A DNA stretch of 64,000 nt. It comes from JANLTX01 sp049840835. Lineage in GTDB: Bacteria; Armatimonadota; Armatimonadia; Armatimonadales; Armatimonadaceae. The stretch spans positions 12,435 to 76,434 of the forward strand of contig JASGJG010000029.1 of assembly GCA_049840835.1 (NCBI GenBank), given 5' to 3'. Below are positions 7,686 through 16,008 of the stretch, piece after piece. A model generated the notes under the pieces. That model worked only from the letters and a program-made list of their open reading frames with translations, was not told the DNA's origin and ran no database searches. Each line of letters starts with the position of its first letter. The stretch's first letter is position 1. A program made the position numbers and the translations under genes.

Positions 7686-9444
7686 ATGACATTTCCGATC
7701 ACACGATACAGCGCTCTTGTGGGACTGAGCGCCCTAATACTAACAGGAGCGCAGGCACAGACGCCTGTCGGCAGAACGACGACTACCACCAAAGGAGTTC
7801 CGGGTCCCAAAGTCGTCAAGAAAATGTCGGTTGTGGAATGGTTTGACAGCATTCCCAAGATGCGTATGGACAAACCCATCGAGTCGCCCAAACCCAAACA
7901 AAAAGGCGATCCAAAACCGAAGGGGGCGAACTATATCGCCAAGACCTACACGCTCTCCCAGACTCCCAGTGAGTTTGTAAGCATGGGCGAGATTCCCGCG
8001 CTGTGGCTCGGGGGCATTGTCTCCGAGAAGGGAGTGCGTAGTGGAGGTCGGGCTGTCCACGAAGTTCCTATTCCCCCAGCCATGCGCGCACCGCTGGAAA
8101 TCTCCATCTCTAGCCTGGGCACCGATACCAGTACCATCGTCAAGCAACCGTCCAAGGGCGATGTCAATGAAGCTATTGGGGACTTGCTTAATAAAGCCAT
8201 CAAGCAGCGCCAGAGCTGGGGCGCCAGTGGCGGCCTCTCGGAAGCCTACAGCTTCAAATATGTGGAGAATCACAACGAGCAGCAGACCGCAATCGCGCTG
8301 GGAATCAATGCTCGCTACATGAACGCCCATGTCAAAGAAGACCTGAGTGCAGGAAAGAAAAGCGGCCTCAAGACTATCACTGTGTCGTTTATTGAGCGTG
8401 CCTTCACGGTAAGCGCCCGCCCTGGTAGCAGAGACAAGTACAAAACAGCCGATCTCTGGGTGACTCCTGCCTTTACCATGGATGTCATCAATAAGCTGGT
8501 AGGCGACGACGATATCTCTCGGTTCGATAATGTTCCTTGCTATGTCTCCTCGGTCACCTATGGCCGCCGCTTGATCTTCAATCTGACATCGCGCTTCAGC
8601 CACTCAGAAATGAAAAACGCGCTGGAGGTTGGTTTTGGTGGCAAGAAGGTAGGGGGCGATGTCAAACTCAGCGTGGGTAAGGTCCTCAATGATGGTGAGA
8701 CAACGATTACCGTGGCAGGTCAGGGCGGCCCCGGACCGGACCAGATCTCGGACCTGCTGCTCAAAGGAAACCTGAAAGCCTACTTCAGCGCCAAGCCGTC
8801 GCCTGGCTCTCTGGTACCCATCTCCTATGCGATCAACTCGGTGGTCGGCAACGATCCCGTGGTAGTGCTCCAGACCGACGAGTACACCGATATCCAGTAC
8901 ATCGGCAATGCGCCGGGCCGCCGCTACCAGCTTACGGCCTATCTGCGTATCGACTCCAAGCCTGAAGTCGGCAACCGAGCCGGTGAGATGTATGGCGAGC
9001 TACGCATGGAGGGCGAACCGGTCTGGGCCTGGACCCGCGAGAACAACGGGCGCTCGGCACAGGCCCGGCGTAGCGGCGACATGATCGACCTGCTGACCAA
9101 ACAGGGAGAGCCCTATACCGACACTGCTGCAAAGACCCCAGGTATGGTCGGCGCGCCGTTTACCATGAACTGCTACGAGGAGCAGCGTCCCATCTACAAG
9201 CTGGACCTGTTTGTGAAGGATGCCGACAGCAGCCAGCAAAGACGACTACATGGGCGACTATCACTTCACGATCAACCCCCGCGAGATCTTTAACGACAAG
9301 AAGTTCGCAGGAGCTCTCAAGAACCCGAAGTTCACCAAGATCGACGGTATGAATGTCTTCACAGCAGAGAAGTCGTACCGAGGCGGTGGGCAGAACGGTG
9401 ACTCCACCCTCCATATCCGTATCGAGGAAGTAGGAGCGCTCTAA
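7686..9444 (+). CDS. secreted cholesterol-dependent-cytolysin (thiol-activated cytolysin) family protein, one frameshift
   Basis: Residues 1-25 form a signal peptide ending GAQA. After a Lys/Pro-rich linker the protein follows the pore-forming core of the CDC family: FKYVENHNEQQTAIALGINA (about 190), the stretch DNVPCYVSSVTYGRRLIF (near 281-298, equivalent to the PLVYISSVAYGR stretch of pneumolysin) and LVPISYAINSV (about 376). These proteins oligomerise on membranes and punch large beta-barrel pores. The C-terminal part does not resemble domain 4; the position of the Trp-rich undecapeptide shows only EPVWAWTRE and no Cys. The frame ends at 9293, but the +1 frame continues with MGDYHFTINPREIF to 9444; one extra base near 9225-9238 explains it. 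A terminator follows. Divergent from a SARP-type regulator. Confidence 0.85.
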
Positions 9445-9497
9445 ACACTGCGCTCCACCCACTCTGCGCTAGACTCCCTAACTCTTAAGCGCAGATA

Positions 9498-9534
9498 ACC
9501 CTCTGGAGAGCTTTCTCCAGAGGGTCTATTTTTT
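9498..9534 (+). terminator. Rho-independent terminator after the cytolysin-like gene
   Basis: Arms 9498-9508 and 9515-9525 form an 11-bp perfect stem with a 6-nt loop, followed by TCTATTTTTT on the plus strand. It lies 54 nt after the second-frame stop at 9444, which supports reading the cytolysin-like gene through its frameshift. The tail overlaps the stop codon of the convergent ATPase gene. Confidence 0.85.
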
Positions 9535-10618
9535 ACTGGCTGAGAACCGTCGCGCCATCGCTCAGCCGAAGTCGTATGGGAGCGACCTGAGAGAGTCGCT
9601 CTATCTCTCGAACAAGGAACTGGGAATGGGTGACTACCCAGAGCTGAGCACGAGTCGAAGCTTTCACGATCAGACCCGCCAGCGGCTCCAATAAATCCGG
9701 ATGCAGACTGGTCTCCGGCTCGTTCAGGGCCAGCAGCGGGGGCAGGCGTGGTGATAGAAGAGCTGCAGTCAGGCAGAGAAAGCGGAGCGACCCATCGGAA
9801 AGCTCAGCGGGCTCCAATCCACGCCGCAGACCGGGCACGGCAAGCTGCACCCGAAAGCGGGCACGGTCGGCTTCATGCGCAACAACCAGTGCGGCTCCGC
9901 CCAATGCTCTGCGAATGGCGCTCTGCACTTCCTCTTCATCGCCAAGCTCAAAAATTGTGGCGAAGGCAGCCGCTAAATCCCGGCCATCGTGGGCCAGGGT
10001 GGGAGTGAAGACACCTACCTGGGGTTGCCGCAGAGGCGAGTCTGCATCGGTGCGGAATCCATGGTAGAAGCGCCAGCTACTCAGATGATGCCGGAGCGCT
10101 ACTAAATAGGGATAGCGATGCGGCTCGGCAAGCTGCGTGAGCACAGACTCTCCACGAGTAAGAGACATGGGCAGGCTGACCCGCTTGCCGGAATCATCTC
10201 GCAGAGTCACGCCGCTCTTGCCACGTTCACAGAGCAGGGAGCCACTGTAGGTAATGGTTTCTGACTTTATCAAAGGGTCTAGAGCAAAGTATGGCTCGTC
10301 ACGATCTCTGGGCAGATCATTCGGCTCTGGCAGTCCGGCTTCCAGAGAGTACGCGAAGCCATCCGAAAGGTGAACGCCAAGGGCCAGGCGCACAGGGCCA
10401 CGTTTACGCTCGCCTGCCCAGAGCGCTGAGGGCATACCGCCTTCTTCAGCCAGGGTGCGCGAGAAACCACCGACTGCTGCCTGATGCAGTAGCCACACGG
10501 CTCGGTAGAGGTTCGATTTCCCACACCCATTCGGCCCGGTGACAACATTGAGCGGGCCTAAATCCAGGGTCAGATCACGAACAGACCGGTACCCGGATAT
10601 GGAGAGGGAGCGTATCAA
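9533..10618 (-). CDS. RecF/SMC-like AAA ATPase (AAA_21 type)
   Basis: 361 residues from a TTG at 10618. The beginning SLSISGYRSVRDLTLDLGPL leads into Walker A TGPNGCGKSN, and the C-terminal half has the ABC-like signature AELSDGSLRFL followed by the Walker B-like LLALNEPETSLHP and the switch His in WVVTHSQ. This is the architecture of single-domain ABC/SMC-related ATPases found in overcoming-lysogenization-defect-like and DUF2813-type proteins. Such proteins act alone or with nucleases in DNA transactions and defence; no nuclease gene is adjacent. A small membrane protein gene lies 16 nt upstream. The TTG start is chosen because the conserved N-terminal strand begins there. Confidence 0.85.
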   Translation of the reverse strand: MIRSLSISGYRSVRDLTLDLGPLNVVTGPNGCGKSNLYRAVWLLHQAAVGGFSRTLAEEGGMPSALWAGERKRGPVRLALGVHLSDGFAYSLEAGLPEPNDLPRDRDEPYFALDPLIKSETITYSGSLLCERGKSGVTLRDDSGKRVSLPMSLTRGESVLTQLAEPHRYPYLVALRHHLSSWRFYHGFRTDADSPLRQPQVGVFTPTLAHDGRDLAAAFATIFELGDEEEVQSAIRRALGGAALVVAHEADRARFRVQLAVPGLRRGLEPAELSDGSLRFLCLTAALLSPRLPPLLALNEPETSLHPDLLEPLAGLIVKASTRAQLWVVTHSQFLVREIERLSQVAPIRLRLSDGATVLSQ

Positions 10619-10634
10619 AGACGCAGATAGGTGG

Positions 10635-10766
10635 TTAGCGGACGGACCAGAACGCCCACCAGCCAAACCATGCCATTGCACTGATGGTCAGGAACAGGGC
10701 AAAAGCAGGCAGGAAGCTTGCCAGACGAGGTCGGGCCTGCGCCTTAGCAACGGCTCTTTTTCGCAT
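10635..10766 (-). CDS. 43-residue single-helix membrane protein
   Basis: ATG at 10766 to TAA at 10635. The first 14 residues are rich in Arg and Lys (MRKRAVAKAQARPR), followed by one hydrophobic, Trp-rich helix LPAFALFLTISAMAWFGWWA and a short tail. The basic N-terminus and single helix predict an N-in inner-membrane protein. No strong ribosome site is visible. It precedes the ATPase gene by 16 nt in the same direction. Function unknown. Confidence 0.5.
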   Translation of the reverse strand: MRKRAVAKAQARPRLASFLPAFALFLTISAMAWFGWWAFWSVR

Positions 10767-10906
10767 AGGATGATTGTATCGCATTTCTAATCTCGAAAAC
10801 GTTCTGTTAGTAATGACGCTAAAACAGCCTGAAAAGTTGCGCTAGTCGGGGTAAGAAGCGCCTTGCGTGAGGAAATTCATACGGGCGTGCCACCATAGTT
10901 CGTGCT

Positions 10907-11836
10907 TTAAGAGACAACGTTGCGGGGCTCTCTGGCGAGGTAAGCGCGGATGTTGGCGATAGTCTCATCAAGCAGACGAGCACGGGATGCTCCGCTGGCC
11001 CAGGCGTTATGGGGCGTAAGCAGGCAGTTCGGAGCAGAGAGCAAGGAGGAGTCGGTAGGCGGAGGCTCGGTTGCCGTCACGTCTGCGCCGTAGCCGCCGA
11101 GTTGTCCGCTTTTCAGGGCCGCGACGATGGCTTCTTCGACTACAATCGGACCACGAGCGACGTTGACCAGCAGCGCGCCGGGCTTCAGCGAGGAAAGAAA
11201 CGCTTCATTCACCAGCGCCCGCGAATTGTCGCTGAGCGGGCAGTGCAGGCTGACGACATCCGCCTGCGGCAGAAGCGCGAAAAGCTCGTCCTTGCGTCGG
11301 GCGGACCCTGCCAGAACGCGCATTCCCAGCGCCTCGCAGAAGCGGGCCATCCGGCTTCCGATGGCTCCCATCCCAATGATCAGCACCGTCTTACCGTCGA
11401 GTTCGAAAAGGGGCGTCGCCGAATAGCTCCATATCCCACGCCGTGCCCACTCGCCTGCGGCCACCTGCCGGGCGTGCTCCCCGACCTGGTTGGTCAATTC
11501 CAGTAACAGCGCGAGCGCATGCTGAGCCGTAGAAGGGGTGGAGTAGCCCCGCACGTTGCAGACCACGACCCCATGGGCGCGGGCAGCAGCGACATCTATG
11601 GCGTCGTAGCCGGTCGCGAGTACGCTCACGCAGCCGAGCTGGGGCAGAGCCGAGAACTGCTCTGCTCCCAGGCGAACTTTGTTGGTCACGGCTACCCGCG
11701 CGCCATCGAGCCGCGCCAGCACATCGGCAGGGGCGGTCTGGTCGAAGAGCAGAACATCATCGGCAAGAGCGAGCAGCGGAGCCGGGGCGAGATCATCGCC
11801 CAGGAGCGGCTGGGCTTCCAGAACACAGAGTTTCAC
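10907..11836 (-). CDS. D-isomer-specific 2-hydroxyacid dehydrogenase
   Basis: 309 residues, normal family length. The NAD-binding loop is VLIIGMGAIGSRMARF near residue 150, the substrate-binding N-terminal lid carries TGYDAIDVAAA, the catalytic Arg sits in LLVNVARGPIVVEE, and the catalytic His in LLTPHNAWAS near the C-terminus. The enzyme reduces 2-keto acids with NAD(P)H; similarity to hydroxypyruvate reductase/glycerate dehydrogenase is closest by eye, but the substrate cannot be fixed. Stands alone, with a 140-nt gap to the small membrane protein gene and divergent from prfB. Confidence 0.9.
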   Translation of the reverse strand: MKLCVLEAQPLLGDDLAPAPLLALADDVLLFDQTAPADVLARLDGARVAVTNKVRLGAEQFSALPQLGCVSVLATGYDAIDVAAARAHGVVVCNVRGYSTPSTAQHALALLLELTNQVGEHARQVAAGEWARRGIWSYSATPLFELDGKTVLIIGMGAIGSRMARFCEALGMRVLAGSARRKDELFALLPQADVVSLHCPLSDNSRALVNEAFLSSLKPGALLVNVARGPIVVEEAIVAALKSGQLGGYGADVTATEPPPTDSSLLSAPNCLLTPHNAWASGASRARLLDETIANIRAYLAREPRNVVS

Positions 11837-11932
11837 GGCTCTGTTTTACCCTGCGTGATAAAATTCATACAGATGGGCCGCCATGACCAGATCGGTCGGG
11901 CGGCCCGTACTTTCGTCATAAGGTGAAACGAA

Positions 11933-13067
11933 ATGCTAGATAATCTGTCTAAAGATATAGCTGAGCTTCGTAGCGCCCTCGGCGATCTCGGGAGGCATCT
12001 TTGACCTTCCTAGACGTGAGAGAGAGCTAAGCGAACTAGAGGCCAAAGCGGCGGAGCCCACTCTATGGGATGATCCGGCAACCGCGCAAAAAGTGATGCA
12101 GCGACTGGCGGCGGCAAAGGCGGGGGTAGACCCTTACTATGCGCTGCGCCAGCGGGCCGAAGATTCGGCGACGCTGATAGAGATGGCCGAGGCGGAAGAC
12201 GATCCGAGTGCCTACGCGGAAGAGATAAAGGCCGAGATCGCGGCCATTAAAGAAGGCATTGTGGCGCTGGAAAACGCCACGCTTCTTTCGGGAAGCTACG
12301 ACAGTACCGATGCCATTCTGGAGCTGAAGCCGGGCGCAGGTGGGACCGAGGCGTGTGATTGGGCACAGATGCTGCTACGTATGTATCTGCGCTGGGCGGA
12401 GAAGAATGGTTTTACCGCCGAGATTCACGACGAGTTTCCCGGTGAAGTCGCGGGAATCAGTTCGGCGACGGTCTTTATATCAGGCCCGAACGCCTACGGA
12501 ATGCTGAAGAGTGAGCATGGAGTGCACCGACTGGTGCGCATCAGCCCGTTCAATGCAGCGGGGAAGCGCCAGACCAGCTTTGCGGCGGTGGAAGTGCTGC
12601 CAAAAGTAGAAGATGCAGGCGCTGTCGTTATCGACGATAAGGACATCAAGATGGATGTCTACCGGGCGAGTGGTGCGGGTGGACAGCACGTCAATAAAAC
12701 GAGTAGTGCGGTGCGTCTGACACACCTGCCAACAAATATCGTGGTGACGTGTCAGAACGAGCGTAGCCAGCTGCAGAACCGAGAGGTCGCGATGCAGGTG
12801 CTCCGCTCCAAGCTGGCCGAAGTGCAGGCCCGCGAGGAAGAAAAGAAAATCGCGGCGCTGCGGGGTGAGCAACGCAATATCGAGTGGGGGAGTCAGATTC
12901 GGAGCTATGTGTTCCAGCCCTACACGATGGTGAAAGACCTGCGTTCTGGTGTTGCCATAGGCGACATTCAGAGGGTGATGGACGGCGAGCTGGAGGAACT
13001 GCAACTGGGCTACCTCCGGTGGCTTGCCGGTAAGGGGGGTGACGGCGGTGGAGAAGATATCGAATAA
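11933..13067 (+). CDS. prfB: peptide chain release factor 2 (programmed +1 frameshift)
   Basis: RF2 releases the nascent chain at UGA and UAA codons. Translation starts at the ATG at 11933, meets an in-frame TGA at 12002, and continues in the +1 frame (LDLPRRERELSELEAKAAEP) to 13067. The stop-codon recognition tripeptide SPF is in VRISPFNAAGKRQ and the catalytic GGQ motif in GAGGQHVNKTSSAVRL. Length and domain order are normal for RF2 once the shift is included. The shift is the known autoregulatory device: low RF2 slows reading of the TGA and favours frameshifting. The downstream 5'-nucleotidase-like gene overlaps its 3' end by 20 nt. Confidence 0.97.
11989..12005 (+). promoter_or_regulatory. 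prfB programmed frameshift site
   Basis: Codon 23 CTT and codon 24 TGA are followed by C, giving the classical slippery CTT TGA C. A Shine-Dalgarno-like GGGAGG lies 3 nt before the CTT, as in other bacteria where it pushes the ribosome forward. Frame on both sides was checked: 11933 to 12002 is 23 codons, and the +1 frame is open to 13067. Confidence 0.95.
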
Positions 13068-13710
13068 ACGATGGGTGAGTTTGGCACTGGCAATCGGGCT
13101 GTGCGCCGGGCTGGCAACTTTTGCCGTCCGGACCGCCCATGCTCAGGGCGATAGCACAACGGCTGCGATTCGGGTTGGCGAGAGCGGAGCCGGAAACGCC
13201 GTAGCAGATGCCGTTCGCGCTGCCGCCGGAACTCCCATCGCGCTCGTCCCCGCTGCCGCGTTTCGCACAGGCGTCCCGGTTCCTGCTCGTATGAGCGCCG
13301 ATTCCCTGGCCGCGCTGCTGGACCCACCCAGCGACCTCATTACCATTTTGAACCTCAGCGGCTCCCAGATTAAAGAAGCCCTGGAGCGCTCCGTGCGTTA
13401 TGGCTCCAAGGGCTTCGCGGGCTTCCTGCAGGTCTCCGGGCTGAAAATCACGGTGGCTCCTGGCAACGCGGAAGGTAGCCGAATTACGGCAATCTCCGTG
13501 GGCGGGCAGGCATTGGACCCGAATAAGAAGTATAAAGTAGCTACTACCCGCCCGCTGGCAAACGGCGCGAGCGGTTACTTCCAGATATGGGGCAAGGACG
13601 ACATAGCGGGCGACGCCCAGAAAACACTGGCCGCGGCCATTCGCGAGTGGGCCGCCAGCCAGGGTGGCGATGTCGCTCTGGCCACCGATGGCCGAATTGC
13701 GGTGAAGTAA
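13048..13710 (+). CDS. exported stand-alone 5'-nucleotidase C-terminal-domain protein
   Basis: 220 residues from a GTG at 13048 (a GTG at 13039 is also possible; a GGGGGG run at 13034-13039 is the only ribosome site). A hydrophobic signal segment WVSLALAIGLCAGLATFAV ends near AHAQ. The rest matches the substrate-binding C-terminal domain of 5'-nucleotidase/UshA proteins: GNAVADAVRAA, SGSQIKEALERSV, GFLQVSGLKI and the degenerate ASGYFQI in place of GGDGY. The metallophosphatase domain is missing altogether, so it cannot be a complete nucleotidase. It overlaps prfB, and its stop overlaps the ATG of the M28 lipoprotein gene by one base. Confidence 0.8.
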   Translation: MEKISNKRWVSLALAIGLCAGLATFAVRTAHAQGDSTTAAIRVGESGAGNAVADAVRAAAGTPIALVPAAAFRTGVPVPARMSADSLAALLDPPSDLITILNLSGSQIKEALERSVRYGSKGFAGFLQVSGLKITVAPGNAEGSRITAISVGGQALDPNKKYKVATTRPLANGASGYFQIWGKDDIAGDAQKTLAAAIREWAASQGGDVALATDGRIAVK

Positions 13711-14647
13711 TGAAATTACCCGTCTCGCTGTTGATAGCTCTTGGGGTCGCTGGCTGCACTCAACCATCGAATGGGCAGGCTCCGCCGGAACCAACCGCCA
13801 CCCCTACTCCGGCGGCATCGACCTCGCCTATTACGTTCGATAGCAAGCGCGCCTATGCTGACCTCAAGAAGCAGGTCGCTTTCGGCCCACGTGTTCCCGC
13901 CACTCCAGGGCACGTGGCCTGTCGAGACTGGATACTGGCTGAGCTAAAGACAGCGGGCGTAAAGGCTACCCGCCAGGACTTCTCGCTCACGCTGGATGGC
14001 AAGAAGCTGCCCATGACCAATATCCTGGCGCAGATAAACCCGGAAGCTAAGAAGCAGGTTCTGCTCTGTGCCCACTGGGACACCCGCCCCAGCGCCGACC
14101 AGGAAATCGACAACGATAAAATCCACAAGCCGATTCCCGGCGCAAACGATGGCGCGAGCGGCGTGTCTGTGCTATTGGAGCTAGCTCGCCAGCTTCAGAA
14201 GAACCCACCGAAAAACGCAGGCGTGCAGTTCGTATTCTTTGATGGCGAGGACTACGGCCCTCACACGACCGCATGTTCCTGGGCGCGGATGATTACTCCA
14301 AGCACCCGGCGCTTCCCAAGCCGGACTACGCGATCCTGATCGACATGATCGGGGATAAAGACCTCCAGATTCCCCGCGAGCCGAACTCGGACCGCATGGC
14401 CCCACAGATTCTGGATAAGATCTTCGGCGCGGCCAAGTCACTGGGCATCACCCAATTCGTGAACCAGCCCGGCCCGGAGATCATGGACGACCACCTCTCC
14501 ATGCAAGCCGCAGGCTGGAAAGCCGTGGACCTCATCGACTTCGATTACGGTCCCTGGCATACGCTAGACGATACCCCCGACCAGTGCTCCCCCGAGTCCC
14601 TGAAGGCTGTGGGCGATGTGCTCGCCAAAGTCGTCTACGACGAATAG
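13710..14647 (+). CDS. M28-family lipoprotein, glutaminyl-cyclase-like, one frameshift
   Basis: The ATG at 13710 shares its A with the preceding stop. The N-terminus MKLPVSLLIALGVAGC is a lipoprotein signal. Zinc-ligand motifs of M28 enzymes are visible: CAHWDTRP, GANDGASG and FFDGEDYG. The first frame then loses sense, and the sequence resumes in another frame as MFLGADDYSKHPALPK and runs to 14647 with a final metal-ligand region near DFDYGPWHT. One missing base around 14258-14268 would give DYGPHTDRMFLGADDY. The FDGEDYGP and MFLGA signature fits the glutaminyl-peptide cyclotransferase-like branch more than ordinary aminopeptidases. Terminator follows. Confidence 0.82.
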
Positions 14648-14664
14648 AAATCGCTAGAAAACTA

Positions 14665-14706
14665 AAAATCCCCCGGAGCCATATGACTCCGGGGGATTTT
14701 GTTATC
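14665..14706 (+). terminator. Rho-independent terminator after the M28 gene
   Basis: Arms 14665-14678 and 14687-14700 form a 14-bp perfect stem with an 8-nt loop, ending in TTTTGTTA on the plus strand; the left side has an A-rich run, so it may also work on the minus strand. Confidence 0.85.
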
Positions 14707-14752
14707 TGTAGAGCTGAATTGTGCCAAGACGATCTGTTCCAGGACGGTGAAC

Positions 14753-14845
14753 GTCCGGCTATGGGCACTTCGTGCCGTCTCGCTTCGCTCGATACACAGG
14801 CCCAATCCCTCACCGAAGGCGACGGCGGAACGCCCATAGCCGGAC
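14753..14845. repeat. 93-bp intergenic element with 14-bp terminal inverted repeats
   Basis: Arms GTCCGGCTATGGGC (14753-14766) and its exact complement (14832-14845) enclose a GC-rich core. An inner pair GCCGTC/GACGGC (14774-14779, 14821-14826) continues the pairing. A further small hairpin, AGGAC/GTCCT, follows at about 14857-14871. No open frame worth naming is present. Lies between the M28 gene terminator and the end of the convergent DUF4419 gene. Confidence 0.6.
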
Positions 14846-14861
14846 CATCTCGGTCCAGGAC

Positions 14862-15992
14862 TTATTGGTCCTCTACAATTGCCCACCCAATTTCAGGCCG
14901 AATTGCGAATGTCTCCCGATCCTGAGAGGCACCGACAAAACCTGCCACAAACTTCATAGATAGCTTAGAACCGCTATACTTCCAGATGAAAGGCGCAACT
15001 GATAAGCTGCTGGGAAGAACATGCGAAGTCATTCCTCCATGTATCGCAAACTCACCAGGCTTATTGGAGAACTGGTTATCCTCGGGAAGAGTAAATCCGA
15101 GATAGGGATTTCTGCGGTTCGCTAGACCTTTTTGATTGATTTCAACCTTCGTTTCGCGAGACTGCTCCTTGGAGACAAAGTAGGGAAACAGATTGACGAT
15201 ATGCCCCTGAATATAGGGACCGCCGCTCATGTCTCGAACTTTGAAGAAGTCTCTCCAGAAAGCCGCATTCGGCCTACCCTCTGCAGCGGCGATAAATTCC
15301 TCGAGCACAGGACTCAGAAAGGTAATCCACCAGTCCAGCTCGAATTGACACAGGCCCTCGGCTTTCTCTCTCAGGAGGCGCCAATCTTCAGGCGTCCCTT
15401 CCATATAATATTCAGGAATTCCACATCGGGTCGTTACGCTGTAGTCAAAATACTCCTGCATGGCATCCATGAGGGTAATCTCGAAAGCCGCTTTTTCTAC
15501 AATGCCTGTGGTGGAGAATTGGGGAACAATCGTTTCGTGAGCTGGCTGTCCAATATGACCTTTGATCTGCTCAGAGAACTCAGAGAAAACTCCTTCCCAA
15601 TCGTTACCTGCGAAGCCACGCACAAACGTATCGCGAACAACCTGTAGCTCTACTTTGCCTTCATGAGCAACGAAATGATTACGTAGTGCCTCCGCGTTTT
15701 CCCGTACATGAATGGCGAAGCCCTGAGCAATCAAGAGCCAGATCATATCTGGCGATAGAACCAGAGGATAGTGCCTGTCATAAGCCGCATTGGCGGCAGC
15801 CACAAATCCGTGCGCATACCCTCCGCTGAGCTTTGGATTGATTAGTGGCCTCGTGTCTCTTGAATAGGCTTCTATCGGGCTATTCCCGATAGCATGCTGC
15901 AAGACTTCTTCGTAAGGAACTGTTTTAAGAATATCCTCTGAGATGGAGACAGAGTTTCCAGGTACGATGCGAAGTGAGGTTTGAGCTTCCAT
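14862..15992 (-). CDS. DUF4419 family protein (copy 1)
   Basis: 376 residues from the ATG at 15992. Function unknown. The conserved DUF4419 core is plain: HYPLVLSPDMIWLLIAQGFA near residue 75, RGFAGNDWEGVFSEF, FSTTGIVEKAAFEITLMDA, a WWITFLSPVLEEF helix and the terminal KFVAGFVGASQDRETFAIRP. No signal peptide or membrane segment. It lies 16 nt downstream of a longer paralogue with which it shares most of these blocks; it lacks the paralogue's charged insert near the C-terminal third. The pair is bounded by intergenic hairpins and may be accessory DNA. Confidence 0.85.
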   Translation of the reverse strand: MEAQTSLRIVPGNSVSISEDILKTVPYEEVLQHAIGNSPIEAYSRDTRPLINPKLSGGYAHGFVAAANAAYDRHYPLVLSPDMIWLLIAQGFAIHVRENAEALRNHFVAHEGKVELQVVRDTFVRGFAGNDWEGVFSEFSEQIKGHIGQPAHETIVPQFSTTGIVEKAAFEITLMDAMQEYFDYSVTTRCGIPEYYMEGTPEDWRLLREKAEGLCQFELDWWITFLSPVLEEFIAAAEGRPNAAFWRDFFKVRDMSGGPYIQGHIVNLFPYFVSKEQSRETKVEINQKGLANRRNPYLGFTLPEDNQFSNKPGEFAIHGGMTSHVLPSSLSVAPFIWKYSGSKLSMKFVAGFVGASQDRETFAIRPEIGWAIVEDQ

Positions 15993-16008
15993 TATTATCA
16001 AATGTATT

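Noticed and set aside
7583..7897. Upstream extension of the SARP regulator by 105 codons
   Set aside because: It would run through the divergent promoter and into the cytolysin gene; the winged-helix domain begins right at the ATG at 7582.
7740..8603. Minus-strand open frame of 287 codons opposite the cytolysin-like gene
   Set aside because: The plus strand has a signal peptide and CDC motifs across the same interval; the antisense has none.
12691..13794. Long minus-strand open frame of 367 codons opposite prfB and its neighbour
   Set aside because: Composition is typical of an antisense shadow (rich in Arg, Pro, Ser), no family motif, and it covers two clearly coding plus-strand genes.
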